DNA of 64,000 nucleotides from positions 14,975,385-15,039,384 of the forward strand of contig CM070594.1 in the NCBI GenBank assembly GCA_036346395.1. The letters run 5' to 3'. This DNA is from Hsuehochloa calcarea (lineage: Eukaryota > Streptophyta > Magnoliopsida > Poales > Poaceae). Positions within the stretch are counted from its first letter, which is position 1; every line of letters starts with the position of its first letter. The notes beneath the pieces were generated by a model. That model saw only the letters and a list, made by a program, of their open reading frames with translations, had not been told where the DNA came from and made no database searches. The translations under genes and the position numbers were made by a program. This document shows positions 11,239-22,846 of the stretch, one piece after another.

Positions 11239-13400
11239 CTTACTGGTGCAGCAGATCCTTCACATAATTGTCTGCCTGAACAAACTATCATAACCTATGC
11301 AAGGCTGCTGCTCTACTAAATGTGTATGTGTTACCACTACTGCCGCTTCTACTAAATGTGTATGTGTTACCAATTTCCCCCTGGCAACGAGGGCCGCTCT
11401 TGTAAATGGTAATTTTTTTCCTGTGGAATGATGTTATATATGTTTTATTCTCAGTTTTTGGTATTTATCTCCACGCATAGATTGTGCTGTGCCCGCCTCC
11501 GATTCATGTCTATCTGTCGTGGGTTGATTTTCGTGATACATCAAGTCCTGCAGTGTTGTGACGAAAACTCGCCAGACCAGATGTTCTTTTAGTATCTTAC
11601 AATATACAAACATACTTTTGCAATATGCTTGTGTGACTTAATTCAACTTTGGCAGGACAAAAATCTTGCAAATCATGCTGTTTATTGATCGTGATTTGAC
11701 CGCTTCCCTTGGATGTACCATGCATCGATATTCGAATACAGTTCGACTGTGATGTGCTTGTCCTCAAAAGTGGAATTACTGTGAGCCTCTGTTTATTTCA
11801 AGCAAACCAGGCAGTGAGCCCTGTCTTCTGATGACGCAGCGCCTTCGTAGATATATATATAGCTGGTGGGTTTGTCACACTTAGTCTGATAATGAGTTGG
11901 GTTGAAATGGGTTAAACGGGTTGAGTTTTCGTTTGGGTTGGAAATTTCACAATTTGCTGATGAGCGTGGTAGTATTGGCGTAAGTTTTAACTTGTTTGGT
12001 TACAAAAAAATACAGCGTAAGTGATCTTTGTTTGGACCAAGAATTTTGCATCGGTAGGAGGGATTTGCTAATGGTCCTCCAATTTTCTCTTTTTGCAGCA
12101 TCCAAGTTTTCTACGAGGGATGTGCTGATCTGATCTCTTGGCCACTTTTCCTGTTCCTTCAAGTGCAGTATCGATAGTCCAATTCGACTGGAGTTCATGT
12201 GAGTTGATGCCAAAATTTTAATTATAAGCTGTCAAGTTAATGCTTATCCTTTGATGCTCTCTCTGCATTCACAACATTTACTTCAACTAATTAGCAGCAA
12301 GTAGTACAATTAGCCATGAACCAACATATATTCCTATGCCACTTTCTGTACCTTAGTATGCTCCAGACATTTAGCATATTGGCAAGAAAATACGGACATG
12401 GAGATCACAACTTAGGTTATACAATGCTCACTTTCTCCTAGTGAAGATTGAGTGTTTTTGTGAAGGCTCAAGTGTTATCTTAATTTTCTAATGGTACTAT
12501 TAGCATGAATGTTGGTGCCACTGTATGGATTGTATTTGACTGATGGATGTAGTCTCACTCAGTGAGACTATTAGACTAGATATTTTCTGAACGAATGACT
12601 AAAACTAATCACTCGCTTACCATTCAAACCTCCAATAACATAGCATCTCCCCTGCATCAATTTCCTGCCGCGGCAGTGACTAAATTAATCCCTGAGCTCC
12701 TGATTGGGTTAATTAATCACCACCCTGCAAGGGCTGCACCCCCACTTGTCCTCGTATATTCTACTGTCATTGCGCATTGTGATGGCCTAAAATGGGTAGG
12801 AAACGGGTTGATGAGTTAGGTTAAACCCATACAGGTGATCATGCAATGCGGGTGGTGATGACCGGTGAGTGGCCTACGTATGCTTAATCCTTACGGACCG
12901 GTTGCCTCTACTGGGCTCTGTGCGACGTGCCTCTTCCGTCGCCCTTGTTATATAGATATACGCCCAGGCCCTACCGACGTGCTAGTTCGTGCCTTCGATC
13001 TCCTAGCTGTAGCTCGTACTGTAAGGTCTCGGCGTTGGATATATCAATCCATCGATAGCCCGTTGTATAGTATACTGGAATCGGCAAAGTTTCTGCAACA
13101 CAGTATGAGACTATGGTAACTCCAAACTAGCACTAAGCGTAAGTTTTTGCTAGGGGAAGAGAATGGCAAGGAGCTGCTAGCATCCACCAAAGAAAGAAGG
13201 CGGAAATTTGGCAGATCCTAATATTTGAGTGCGGCAGCCGGCCTCTTACCGTACGGCCACAGGCCGGATCCCAGCGCGTACGGCTCTTTCAAACTCGAAT
13301 AGCCGAATGTGTGTACACACGGCGCGTCGGTACTGTGGCAAACACAAGCGATTGGCCGCCAGCACACGGCGGCTATGATCGAGCTATCATCGGCCGGTGC
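11239..13400. other. 3' flank and intergenic spacer
   Basis: The first ~250 bases are probably the 3' UTR of the upstream gene; a CTACTAAATGTGTATGTGTTACC phrase is duplicated at about 11312-11371. From 11.9 to 12.85 kb come AT-rich sequence and GGGTTGA/GGGTTAAAC words at both edges (about 11895 and 12795), which hints at a decayed element. No gene was recognised. Confidence 0.4.
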
Positions 13401-14690
13401 CCGCCGCTCGTGTCATAGGCCATCCCACTCGGGCTCGGTCAAATTTCGAGCCGAGCTCTAGCCGACTCGCGAGCCGCCGTTTCCACCCCTTTCGGTCTCT
13501 GGCTTCCCTCATCTTTTCCTTCCTCCTCCCCCGTGACCTCCTCCTCCCCACATACTCCCGCCACCTCCCCCTCCCTCGCCGTCGCCCCCCCCTGCCTCAC
13601 CTCCCACGCCTCCATGCTCCAGCCCCGCTCGCTGTCGCTCCTAGGGGTGGCAAAGCTCATGCCACGAGCCGCTTTGTTGCCCGAGCCGCTCGCCGAGCTC
13701 GAGCTTTTTCGCCGAGCCGAGCCGCTTCGAGCTCGCCTCCGATGCCGGCCATGAGCCAAACGAGCCGAGCGCAACCCCATATAATCAAGATAATTGAAAT
13801 TTGAATTGATGATAAATGACTCATATAATCATTTTATTCTACCGAGCTCGAAGAGTTTTCCGAGCTTTCGAGCGGCTAGCTCCCGAGCCGAGCCGCTCTC
13901 GAGCTCGTTTTCCAACGCCGAGCCTCGACCGCTCGGCGAACTTGGCTCAGCCTCCGGCTCGGCTCGCTTCGACCCTAGTCGCCCCCGCCTCCTCGTTATC
14001 TCCCTCCGCCCTCTACGCCCAACTCCACCTCCAAGCCCACTCGCCGCCTCGCCCTCCTCGACCAATTCCAGGCCTCCTCCTCGCCCCGCTCGCCGCCTCC
14101 CCCTCGCCCTCCTCAACCAACTCCACGCCTCCTCCTCGCCCCGCATGCCTCGCCTCCTCCCAAACTCCCGCCTCCTCGCCTCGCCTCGCCTCTCCCCTCG
14201 CCTCGCCGCCCCTCTCCACGCCTCCTCCTCGCCTCGTCTGCTGCTTCGAGCACCGCCTCCGCCTCCCACACTCCCCCTTCCCCTCCATCTCCCTCGTCTC
14301 CGAGACTCCGACCGCCTCCCCTCCATCTTCCTCATCTCCGACCGCCTCCCCGCCGACCTCTGCGACGAGTCGACGACATCGAGCCTGCCTCTCCAGTCTC
14401 CATGAGGGACATCAGCGTGGGCGGCACGCTGTGTGGAGCTGCAGGTGGTGGCCATCTACTCCGCTCCCGGCACCGGCGACGACGTCGATGCGGAAGACGC
14501 CAAGCGGGAGGGCGCGGTGAACCAATGGTGGAGAGCAAGACACCAAGCTCGCGAGCCCGTTCGAGCCAGCTCGAGCTCAGTTCCGAGCCGAGTCAAGCCT
14601 CTCTCCCAGCTCGTTACCGAAATGAGCCGAGCTCACTGTTCATCCGAAGCCCAAACGAGCCTGACTTGGCTCAGCTCGTTTCCACCCTAC
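13401..14690. mobile_element. GAGCTCG-rich hAT-like element or nested remnants
   Basis: The sequence is saturated with GAGCCGAGC and GAGCTCG words. A possible left end, TAGGGGTGGCAAAGCTC, lies at 13642. A possible right end at about 14672-14689 reads as TAGGGTGGAAACGAGC on the minus strand. Terminal TAGGGRTGGCAA is typical of one class of plant hAT elements. No matching 8-bp target duplication was found beside these ends, and a similar GAGCC-rich patch lies further left (13430-13470), so several copies may be nested. The long Pro/Ser/Arg-rich frames on both strands (up to 234 codons) come from this composition and are not called as genes. Confidence 0.45.
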
Positions 14691-15420
14691 TCACACACCT
14701 TCTTCATCATCCTTACACCGCCCCCACCACTTGCGCCACCTCTGGCCTCCGCCCACACCACCCGCGGCCCACGTTAGAGGGGGAGAGTGCGGAGGTGAGG
14801 CAACCCCCGTGTGTAAGACGGCGGGCTCAGCGGACGTGCAAACGTCGGCCACGGAGGCATCAGCAGAGGTCGGCTTCGGTGCGCACTCGGTCTGAGCTAG
14901 GGATGCAGAGTGGTGCGGGGGGAGCGCAGAGGCGACCACGAGCAGGAAGGAGGAGGATGGGGAGGCATCGGCGGGTGTGTCGTCGTCGCGTCTGTCGCCG
15001 CAAAATTTTGGGGCGCGACGACGACGAGTGGGCAACAAGTGTGAGGGCGACGAGGAGGCGTCGGTGGGCGCGTCGTCGTTGTCCATCGCCGCAGATCTTG
15101 AGGCACAACATTGGCTGGCTAGCAACAATGAGCGCGGAGGCTTTGGCCGGTGCGACTTGGGCAGGTTGGGAGGGAAGATGAGCTAGTGTTGTGGTCGGCG
15201 GGGAGATAGGAGAGACAGGGAGAGAGAGGAGGATAAAGAAGAAGATAGAAGATAAGAAGGCACTCAATTCATGGTGGGTTAACGGGAGTAGCAACAAAAG
15301 GATGAAAGTTGAGATCCGTTAATAATAAAGAGAAACAATTTCATAATGATATTTCAAAAACGGGACCAACTCTCAGTAACAAATAAGAATTAATCCCATT
15401 TTTAAACGAGAGATCGGACG
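14691..15420. other. GC-rich spacer upstream of the PKS gene
   Basis: This is a GC-rich tract with GACGACGA/CGTCGTCG words, giving mirror-image Arg-rich frames on both strands. It turns purine-rich (GGAGAGAGAGGAGG) near 15210-15240 and AT-rich before the gene. No domain was recognised. Confidence 0.4.
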
Positions 15421-15595
15421 GGCGTGACGCGGACGCGTCCCGGTACGTGCTTAGCCTCCCGCCCCGCGCGCCATCCCTCTCCAACAGCCTGGTCCCCCCT
15501 TGGCTCTCTACCCGCGCTCCTGCTCCTACAAATCCTCCTCGCCATCCATCCCGTCTCCTCGCTCACACGAGAGAGAGAGATATTATCTTTCCTAC
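15421..15595 (+). promoter_or_regulatory. Leader/promoter of the PKS-family gene
   Basis: The block contains CCTACAAATCC (about 15528-15538), a possible TATA variant. A GAGAGAGAGATATT tract lies just before the second candidate ATG at 15596. If that TATA variant is used, transcription would begin after the upstream in-frame ATG at 15500, which favours 15596 as start. Confidence 0.3.
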
Positions 15596-17107
15596 ATGCA
15601 CAGATACAGAGTTGCACCGGCGTCGCTGCACGCGGCCCGCCCGGTCTTCCTCCCGGGCGCCAGCGCCGGCGGCCACCGCCTACAGCCGCTGCCGCCGTGC
15701 GGGAAAGCGGCGGGGCGGCGCTCGGGTGGCGCGGAGCTCGACATCTTCACGGCCGAGCGCTACTTTAACGCGGCGGACGTCGTCGAGTACAGCGACGCCG
15801 CCGTCCCTGCCGCGCTCCCTGCTGACGAGCAGCCGCAGCTGGCCGTGGACGCGGCCAGCCAGAGCGGCACCGCGGTGTCGTCGGAGGCAAGCTGGAACAG
15901 CCGCTTCGGGCTGCTCTCCAGCAACTGCCAGTCGGCAGCGGCGGGTAAGCTCAAGGGCTATGGTGGCAATGACGTCGCCGTGGTGAGCGATCAGTACCAA
16001 CACGGCGGCAAGAGGCCTGGCTCTGGCCAGCGGTGGTGGCTGTTCGGCAGGGACTGCCCCTGCACCGGCAGGAAGGCGGTCACCGTCGACGTCGCCTCCG
16101 AGCCTCCGAGCCCGATGACCCCGAGGATCCACGCGAGGTTCGACGCCAGCTCTGCCATGCAGAAGAGCGCGATCTTTAAGGCGAAAGAGCTGCCTCCTCC
16201 GACTCCAAGCGAGGAGCCCGCCAAGATGAAGATGACACCGGGGAGCTGCGCGTTTCCTCTTCCCGCCAACAAAAGCATCTTCGCGGCTGCGCCAAACAGG
16301 GGCGGCGGCGCGTCGTTCGCCGCTTTCCCGCCGGACATTGGCCGCCGCGTCGTGAGCTCGGGCGGGTTCACGTTCCCGGTGCTCGGCCGGGCGAAGGTCG
16401 TGATCAGCACCATGGACGAGCCGCCGCGCGAGTCGCTGGAGGTGTTCCGTCCCATCGACGAGGACTCGGTGGTGCTCGCGGACCAGCCGCCCGCCTTTAC
16501 CGTGGCCCGAGGCGGCCTCGCGGCCGGTTTTCCACGCGCGCCGGCGGTGGTGACGGCGATGGAGGAGGACGCGATGAGCGACACGAGCACGGACCTGTTC
16601 GACCTCGAGAGCTTCGCGGCGTCGTCGTCGTACCCGACCACGTACCGCGGGCGCAGCAGCCGGCGCAACTCGGGCGACGACGACCTGGCGTACGGCGCCG
16701 CCGCCGCGGAGCCGGCGCTGAGCGAGGCGAGCGTGGTGTGGAGCGTGGCCACGGCGGAGGGCGGTCCCTTCGACGCGGCCAGCGTGGCCAACTTCTCCAG
16801 CGCGGCGTCCGCCTGCTGCGTCGACGAGTTCCGCTTCCTCCCGCCGGAGGCGGCCTGGGGAGGCCACGACGACTTCACCGCCGCGATGTCCCGCAGCGCC
16901 GGCCGCAAGAAAGGCAGCGGCGGCGGATTCCTGAAGAGCTGCCGGTGCGAGAAGGCGGTCAGCGTTGGGCCAACCCCGGTCCGGGTGGTCCGGCCGCCAG
17001 CCGGCCCGGAGGTGGCTGTCAAGGCGGGCGGGCATGCGATGGGGCCCGCAGGCAGCGGCGCGGCACGGAACCACCCCGGCCGCGTCCACATGCCGGTCCG
17101 GACGTGA
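15596..17107 (+). CDS. PKS: PHYTOCHROME KINASE SUBSTRATE family protein
   Basis: One uninterrupted frame of 503 aa from this start. An in-frame ATG at 15500 would add 32 residues that look like translated leader. Four blocks match the PKS family. They are ELDIFTAERYFNAAD (about residues 47-61), SEASWNSRFGLLSS (about 96-109), the Cys-containing block with RWWLFGRDCPCTGRKAV (from about 146), and a C-terminal FLKSCRCEKAVSVGP (about 445-459). SDTSTDLFDLESF and SEASVVWSVATAE between them are also family-typical. PKS proteins are soluble proteins that associate with the plasma membrane. They bind phytochromes and phototropin signalling partners, and act in phototropism and shade responses. Family members are usually intronless, as here. 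The gene is strongly GC-rich, like many grass single-exon genes. Substrate phosphorylation cannot be judged from sequence. Confidence 0.85.
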   Translation: MHRYRVAPASLHAARPVFLPGASAGGHRLQPLPPCGKAAGRRSGGAELDIFTAERYFNAADVVEYSDAAVPAALPADEQPQLAVDAASQSGTAVSSEASWNSRFGLLSSNCQSAAAGKLKGYGGNDVAVVSDQYQHGGKRPGSGQRWWLFGRDCPCTGRKAVTVDVASEPPSPMTPRIHARFDASSAMQKSAIFKAKELPPPTPSEEPAKMKMTPGSCAFPLPANKSIFAAAPNRGGGASFAAFPPDIGRRVVSSGGFTFPVLGRAKVVISTMDEPPRESLEVFRPIDEDSVVLADQPPAFTVARGGLAAGFPRAPAVVTAMEEDAMSDTSTDLFDLESFAASSSYPTTYRGRSSRRNSGDDDLAYGAAAAEPALSEASVVWSVATAEGGPFDAASVANFSSAASACCVDEFRFLPPEAAWGGHDDFTAAMSRSAGRKKGSGGGFLKSCRCEKAVSVGPTPVRVVRPPAGPEVAVKAGGHAMGPAGSGAARNHPGRVHMPVRT

Positions 17108-17989
17108 TGGGTCGCCGGCCGGCGGCTACGCAAGTACACTACAGTACGTACAACTACAAGGCGTTGGCACTTGGCACGCTTGCCTGCGTCTGCGTGCACG
17201 AGGTTGTTAGTTTTTTTTGTGTACGGTTCTGTGGTTAAAACGTGATGCTGTAATAAGTGGAAAGTTTTCCCACGCGTGGATGTGATGCGCACGACACTGC
17301 AAGTATTAGCTGCTACTGCTAGGAGGCATGGGATCCGTTCCTGTCGTGCTCAACGAGCACGGAGCACTCGTGGCTATATGTTGGGACTATGGAGTAATTT
17401 GTACTCTTTTTTTTCCCCTATAGAAAGGGCGCATATATATTATATTAACTAGAGGGATATTCTGCGTGTTGGAGAGAGAATATGTAGAAATTAATTTGTT
17501 GGTCGTAATGATTGAACAAAACAAGGTGAAACAGGGTAGAGTCTAAAATAATTAGAAAACAAGACAAATGAATGAACATCTATGACACCTAACTTTCATC
17601 TAAAGATTGTGATTAACAGGAGTGATGTGGCTGCATGATAGAAGAGAGAAATAATATTGATTGTAGTTAGTGGGCATTACTGGTTTAATATATATAGACC
17701 AACGGGATTATAATCCGTAGACAAGACCATAAGAACTCTGGTGCTTTATCTAGCTGCACACACTGTTGTCTACTGGACGAGTCATTTTTTTGCACACAAG
17801 TGTGCCGCTACATTTGCGCTTCTACGAACACAGGAAATAAACTCTAAAAACATCTTGCTAAGCTCCTGGATATCGCTCAGAATCGGCGACACTTCGGCTC
17901 ACACATTATGGACCAATATGTGCTCTTGCATCTCCGGCAAGGTGGTGCTTGAAACAGTGCGGATTTATGCCCTTGATGGGCGGTGGTCG
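17108..17989. other. 3' UTR and spacer after the PKS gene
   Basis: The 3' UTR probably reaches about 17290. The remainder is AT-rich with no gene or clear repeat boundary that I can support. Confidence 0.4.
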
Positions 17990-18370
17990 GGCCCTGTTTG
18001 GTGGAGTTTCAGTTCAGGTGATGTTTGGTTTGTGACACTAGCGTGCCAAATCAAAATTTTGAAAATACCATAACAATGCCAAAACTGGGGTGAGCGATTT
18101 GGCTGCCCTCAGATTGCCTGTGTGGTGTTAGATTTCTTTACCATTGCCAAAATTTATTTGTTGTTACCAAAATTTGGTTTCAAATCAAATGGTGGATAAT
18201 TCTTCGTGGCATTGCCAAATTTTGATAAGACTAGGAGGGATGAGCTTGTGTCAATGGCACCACCAACCAAGTAATCAATTTTAGGGGACTTTTGGTTCGA
18301 AACTAGCGGTAATACAAATCTGGTTGCCACTCCTATGATCTGGACAATGGACCAGTTTGGATGAAATGTT
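17990..18370. mobile_element. Possible Tourist/Harbinger-like MITE remnant
   Basis: GGGCCCTGTTTGGTGGAGTTT near 17990 resembles the GGCCCTGTTTG termini of grass Tourist/Harbinger elements. ATTGCCAAAATTTA-type words then recur in both orientations. The right end is not clear, and no target duplication was verified. Confidence 0.3.
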
Positions 18371-19831
18371 TTCTCCTTCTCTAGTTCTGCTTTTCTTCTT
18401 ACATAAATGCAAAAGGTACAATTTAACTACCATTCTCTCTTGTTATAAATTCTCATAATTCAAAATATATGGGTCAAATTAATTTTATGTTTGAACGACA
18501 ATGTCTTCTAGATAATTAGATTGGTCACAACAAATAGTATTAGTAGATTTCACATAAAAGCTACTTTTGTGATATTATGCAAGGGCTATTGGATTCATGG
18601 CCTTGCAAATGCTTAAACTCATTAAAAAAAATGACATTGCAAACCTCTCCCAAAAATGCCCCCGCTATCCTAACTTATTTTGAAAAACATTGCTCCATTC
18701 CGTATCTTGCTCATATTGGACCAAAATGTCCTAGCCTTGAGGATGCCTTCTCCCTCTTCTCCTCATCGTTGGAGCCGCCATCCGGCCCCAATTGCCACCA
18801 CAAGCTCTCCCAAATCCCCTCGAATCATCATCATTCACCACAACCACCAGTTCAATTCCTACATCCACCTACCTATTCGGATTCCTTCAACAAAGGAAGA
18901 TGACGACGATCTGGTTGATGAATTCATTGGTGGAATTCTCACACCGCCAATAATTTTCGTCATTGATCTTTGTGTGCCGCTGATAAGCATCCAAATCTGT
19001 ACGCCATCTTTCCTAGCACCTGCAAATCTCCCTCATAATTGATGCGAGCGACATGTCCCTAATTTGTGTGCCACCAATAGTCAACTAACGACCTCCCCTT
19101 CGTTGCAGGCTTTGAAACCTGCCACCGTCATCCGTGCTTCACGCACAACCGACATCTTGAGGCAGGGGATATGAGCAAGAAGACGATAGGGGAGTGGCAT
19201 TTTACAACACAAGTCTTGTTTGCAGTTGTATTTTCAGGACAAGCGGATTTGTAATGGCATTTTTTCAAAAGTTGAGACATTTATAATGACATTTATCCAA
19301 TTAACTCTATACGAGGCCAAAAAATCAAGGATAACGTCGTAGACTTCATTTACATCGAGATCAAACACAAGGGAAGATATCTGGTGAACATGGTCTAATC
19401 GGTGAACATATGAACAAACTCATTACTGACCGTTCGATCCAAAATGGGCGGCCTGGATGGAGGCGGGCGGCTCCCCATCCCACCTACGCCGTTTTGCATT
19501 TACCACCCCGCGTAAGCCACATGACTTTTACAAAAAAAAAACTTCCAGTCGCTCCTTCGGTCCTCCCCAACTCGACGCCAAAGCACCATAATCGTAGCTA
19601 GGGTCCAGGTGCTGCTCGGGGACTCCACCGGCATCCTCTACCATATCAGGCATCCTGCTTCTTTGTCTGTAGCGGCTCGCCACAATTTAGTGGGGGGGAT
19701 TGGCAAAAGAAAAATGTATGGATGTAGCAAGTTGTATGGATGTCCATATGTCCATGAAATGCCTCTTGTTCACCGGATATGTCCACGAAATAACTAACTA
19801 AACCGAAAAGTGAGATATTGAACACCCTAGG
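18371..19831. other. AT-rich spacer without recognised gene
   Basis: Two overlapping frames (18577-18903 and 18680-19042) lack recognisable domains and overlap each other out of frame, so neither is called. Nothing else of note was seen. Confidence 0.4.
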
Positions 19832-20128
19832 CCTAGTGGTGGAGGGTGAGAAGAAATAAAGAGAGGATCACTTAAAGGCATGGAACATCAACTTTGCCAC
19901 ACTATGGTTCATACTTGAAATTGGGTGGTATGGAGATGGAGAAACTAGTACATTTTTATCCTAACATGTATTACAAGGCCCCAGTGGTGGAGCGTGAGAA
20001 GAAATAAAGAGGGGGTCACTTAAAGGTATGGAACATCAACTTTGACACACTATATTTCACACTTGAAATTGGGTGGTATGGAGAGGGAGAAACTAATAAA
20101 TTTTTATCCTAACATGTAGTACAAGGCT
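19832..20128. repeat. Two-copy tandem duplication, 148-bp period
   Basis: Copy one (19832-19979) and copy two (about 19980-20128) share nearly the whole unit. The shared blocks include GTGAGAAGAAATAAAGAG, ATGGAACATCAACTTTG, GAAATTGGGTGGTATGGAG and TTTTTATCCTAACATGTA, with scattered substitutions. No coding capacity is apparent. Confidence 0.85.
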
Positions 20129-20280
20129 TTGATCTTCCATTAGTGCATATACAATCACTAAGATGAATGAGAGGGTTGCGACCCTTGTTGATCTACGCTA
20201 GGCTCAACCTCTGCTAGGCCCTAGCATGTACTAGTAGCATGCAATTAGGGCTTGTGGATTCCAACACAGGATAAAGTGAT

Positions 20281-22846
20281 GATGGCTATGAGAACCCGCA
20301 TAATTAGACTAAACTAAACGTTAGTAAACGATAATTAGCGTAAGTATAAAAAATACATTAAACAAATACCAAAACATAATCACGTTAATTATCAATCGCA
20401 TAATTAACATATTTGACAACACGAAGCATTACAATAACAGTACAACATCATCTCAATACATCAATTGTTACATAAATGATTACAACCCAACAATTGTTGC
20501 AGGAGTTAATTAAATTGTAATTCAATACTCTTGCATTCATATCACTGGAGCCTTCCTTACCATCTCATCCAGTCATCCACTACCTTTTCAATTTGCGCAA
20601 CCAAAAGCTTAGAAAGTATTTAGCAAAAACCAAAAACAATAATTATTAGTTAGAATGAAGAGAGATTGTCGTCAGTTTCCCCAAAGTCCACTAGGATTTC
20701 CATATCAACCTAGGTCAGCCGATCCCTCGATCACCAAGGTACCCTGACCAACTGGAGTTAGTCGGCCCCTTGATAATTAAGATATCCAAGCCAACCTAAG
20801 TTAATAGGCACCTTTTACTTCCGAAAGTCTCATCATACGGCGTCATTAAGGCCCAACACCCACTTTTTCCATTTTGCCTCAACAGTAATATAAGTCTATA
20901 GTGCATCGCCTCTTTAATCCCACCCTCAGTCCAAAACATCACAGGATATATCGAACCCAACACCCGCCTTTGTATCGAATTATCCCTACCGTAGGAAAAT
21001 CCAGGCAACAGTACCCAATACACTATATGAATAGATGGTCTAGACGCCTCAGTGCATGTGAGAAGGCTTTGGATAGGAACGTGGTAAATAGAAATAGGGT
21101 CTTGGTAAAGTAAAAAGGGAATGCACAGGCTAGAGATAAGGGCAGCCGAAGCCTCCCCTCTTAAGCTTCCAATCTAGCCAAGGCTTTTCACACTCCCAGC
21201 ACACCAAACCACACCTCACAGCCGAAAGAAAGGAGGAGCAAAGCCAGGAACTCCCCCCAAACACTTCCAGATCTCCCAGCTAGCACCAAGGGAAGGGGAA
21301 GGCAAAAGGGACCAGAAGATCATTGGTGCGTGGTCAACACCACTACGACGACGACTAGCACCGCCGACACTACCATCCCAGTCCCGATCGAACCCAGCAA
21401 GGTAGCCAACCTTCCCTTCCCACCATTGTTTTACTCAATCTGTAACACATCACTTTGAGCCAACAAAATACATGCATCAATCGCCATTTCACCATAACCA
21501 TCCTTCTTGCACATCCAAAATTCCCCATATAAACTAGCCCATGTAATCCTAGCTCTCAGTAGCATCAAGATATAGCTCTCAGTTCATCGCATCACAGAGC
21601 AAGGGAGGATCAGGGAGTAGAGAGGAAAGGGGGGTAGTACCTCAGTGCAAACCATGGTCGAACCTCCACTACCATCATCATACTTGTGCATCAACCAAGC
21701 ATCAAATCAACACAAGTAAAATGAATCAACCCAGACCTAAAAATCAATAATAAAAGTTGGGTTAGTGGAGGAAGGGAGCCAAGGCGGGCTCGGCTGAGCC
21801 AGAGGTGAGCCCGGGCGGCGCGTAGAGGTGTCTTGAGCCGGAGGGAGAGCCGAAGCCGCGGTGGCCACCAGCCGCCAGCCAGGAGGCCAGAGGCGCGGCG
21901 AGTCAGCGGCAGGGAGCCCACAGAGAGGAGGCTTAGGTCGGCAGCCGGGCCGCACGAGCACAGGAAGAAGCCGAGGAGCAATGGGCCGGCCGGCGCACAA
22001 GACGGCGCAGCAGGAGGGCACGGGCTAGTAGCGAGGCGTAGGAGCCGGGGTGACCACAGTGCGGGCCAAGCCGGAGCAGAGCGAGGGAGCTGAGCCAGGG
22101 GTGGCTTGGGGGGTAGCGGCGCCGGCGTACCGACGACGAGGTGCGGCGAGGGCCAAGTAGGAGGAGCGATGGCGCCATGGAGGAAGGAGAGAAGAAGAGG
22201 GAGTTGGGGAGGAAGCGGATGGGAATGAGGGGGAGCTGTGGGGGGTGTCGGCCGGTTAGGTGAATAGGAGGGTAGGATTGGAAGGGTTTATATGAGAATA
22301 GAATTAGGGTTAGAAGTTAAATAAGGAATTGAAAATTTTCACAATCATTAATTTCTAATAAATTTTATCAAGTGTTGTAGGATTCAATATAGGTTAGTAA
22401 TAAGATTAATAAGGGTAGTCACCAAGTAATTATTTCAACAAAGAGATCCTAAAACAGTTCGGTGAATTGTAGAATTAAATAAGTTAAAAGATTATAAAGT
22501 GTTGTTAATAAAAGTTAGTTTTCGAGCGTATCAAACCTATGATGTAGACGATTAGTCTGGCGTGTTAGAACTTCTATAACCATACCAGAATAATTAAATT
22601 AATCAACCCCAAGTTTAGATAGAAGAATTAATTAAATGCATACTCACCGGAATAAAACCAAGTAATCATAGTTGCATGCGAGCACGTTCGTATGTTATTT
22701 TCATGCGTGATATGTAAGTATCAACATTCCTGATCCTAGAATCGATATACTAGATTAACCATAGTTGGGGAGTGCTAGCCTAGCGAAGAACCCAAAAAGT
22801 GTTATAATTTAAAATCTGCTAAAAAGGACCAATTGACTATTGTACT
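20281..22846. repeat. Probable retroelement-derived non-coding sequence
   Basis: An AT-rich start (20281-21120) is followed by a GC-rich block (21.1-22.2 kb) with overlapping frames on both strands, then AT-rich sequence again. This GC-block-within-AT pattern resembles that inside the solo LTR at 53.9-56.8 kb. No defined ends, target duplications or retroelement protein motifs were found, so this is a weak inference. Confidence 0.3.

Noticed and set aside
13397..15300. Long open frames on both strands (up to 259 codons)
   Set aside because: They overlap in several phases and both orientations and are Pro/Ser/Arg-rich by composition. They arise from GAGC- and CGACGA-rich sequence, with no domain or splice structure.
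18577..19042. Two overlapping frames of 108 and 120 codons
   Set aside because: Low-complexity Pro/Ser/His content, different phases, no recognisable family.
21691..22178. GC-rich frames on both strands within 21.7-22.2 kb
   Set aside because: Mutually overlapping, Arg/Pro/Leu-rich, and embedded in repeat-like sequence.
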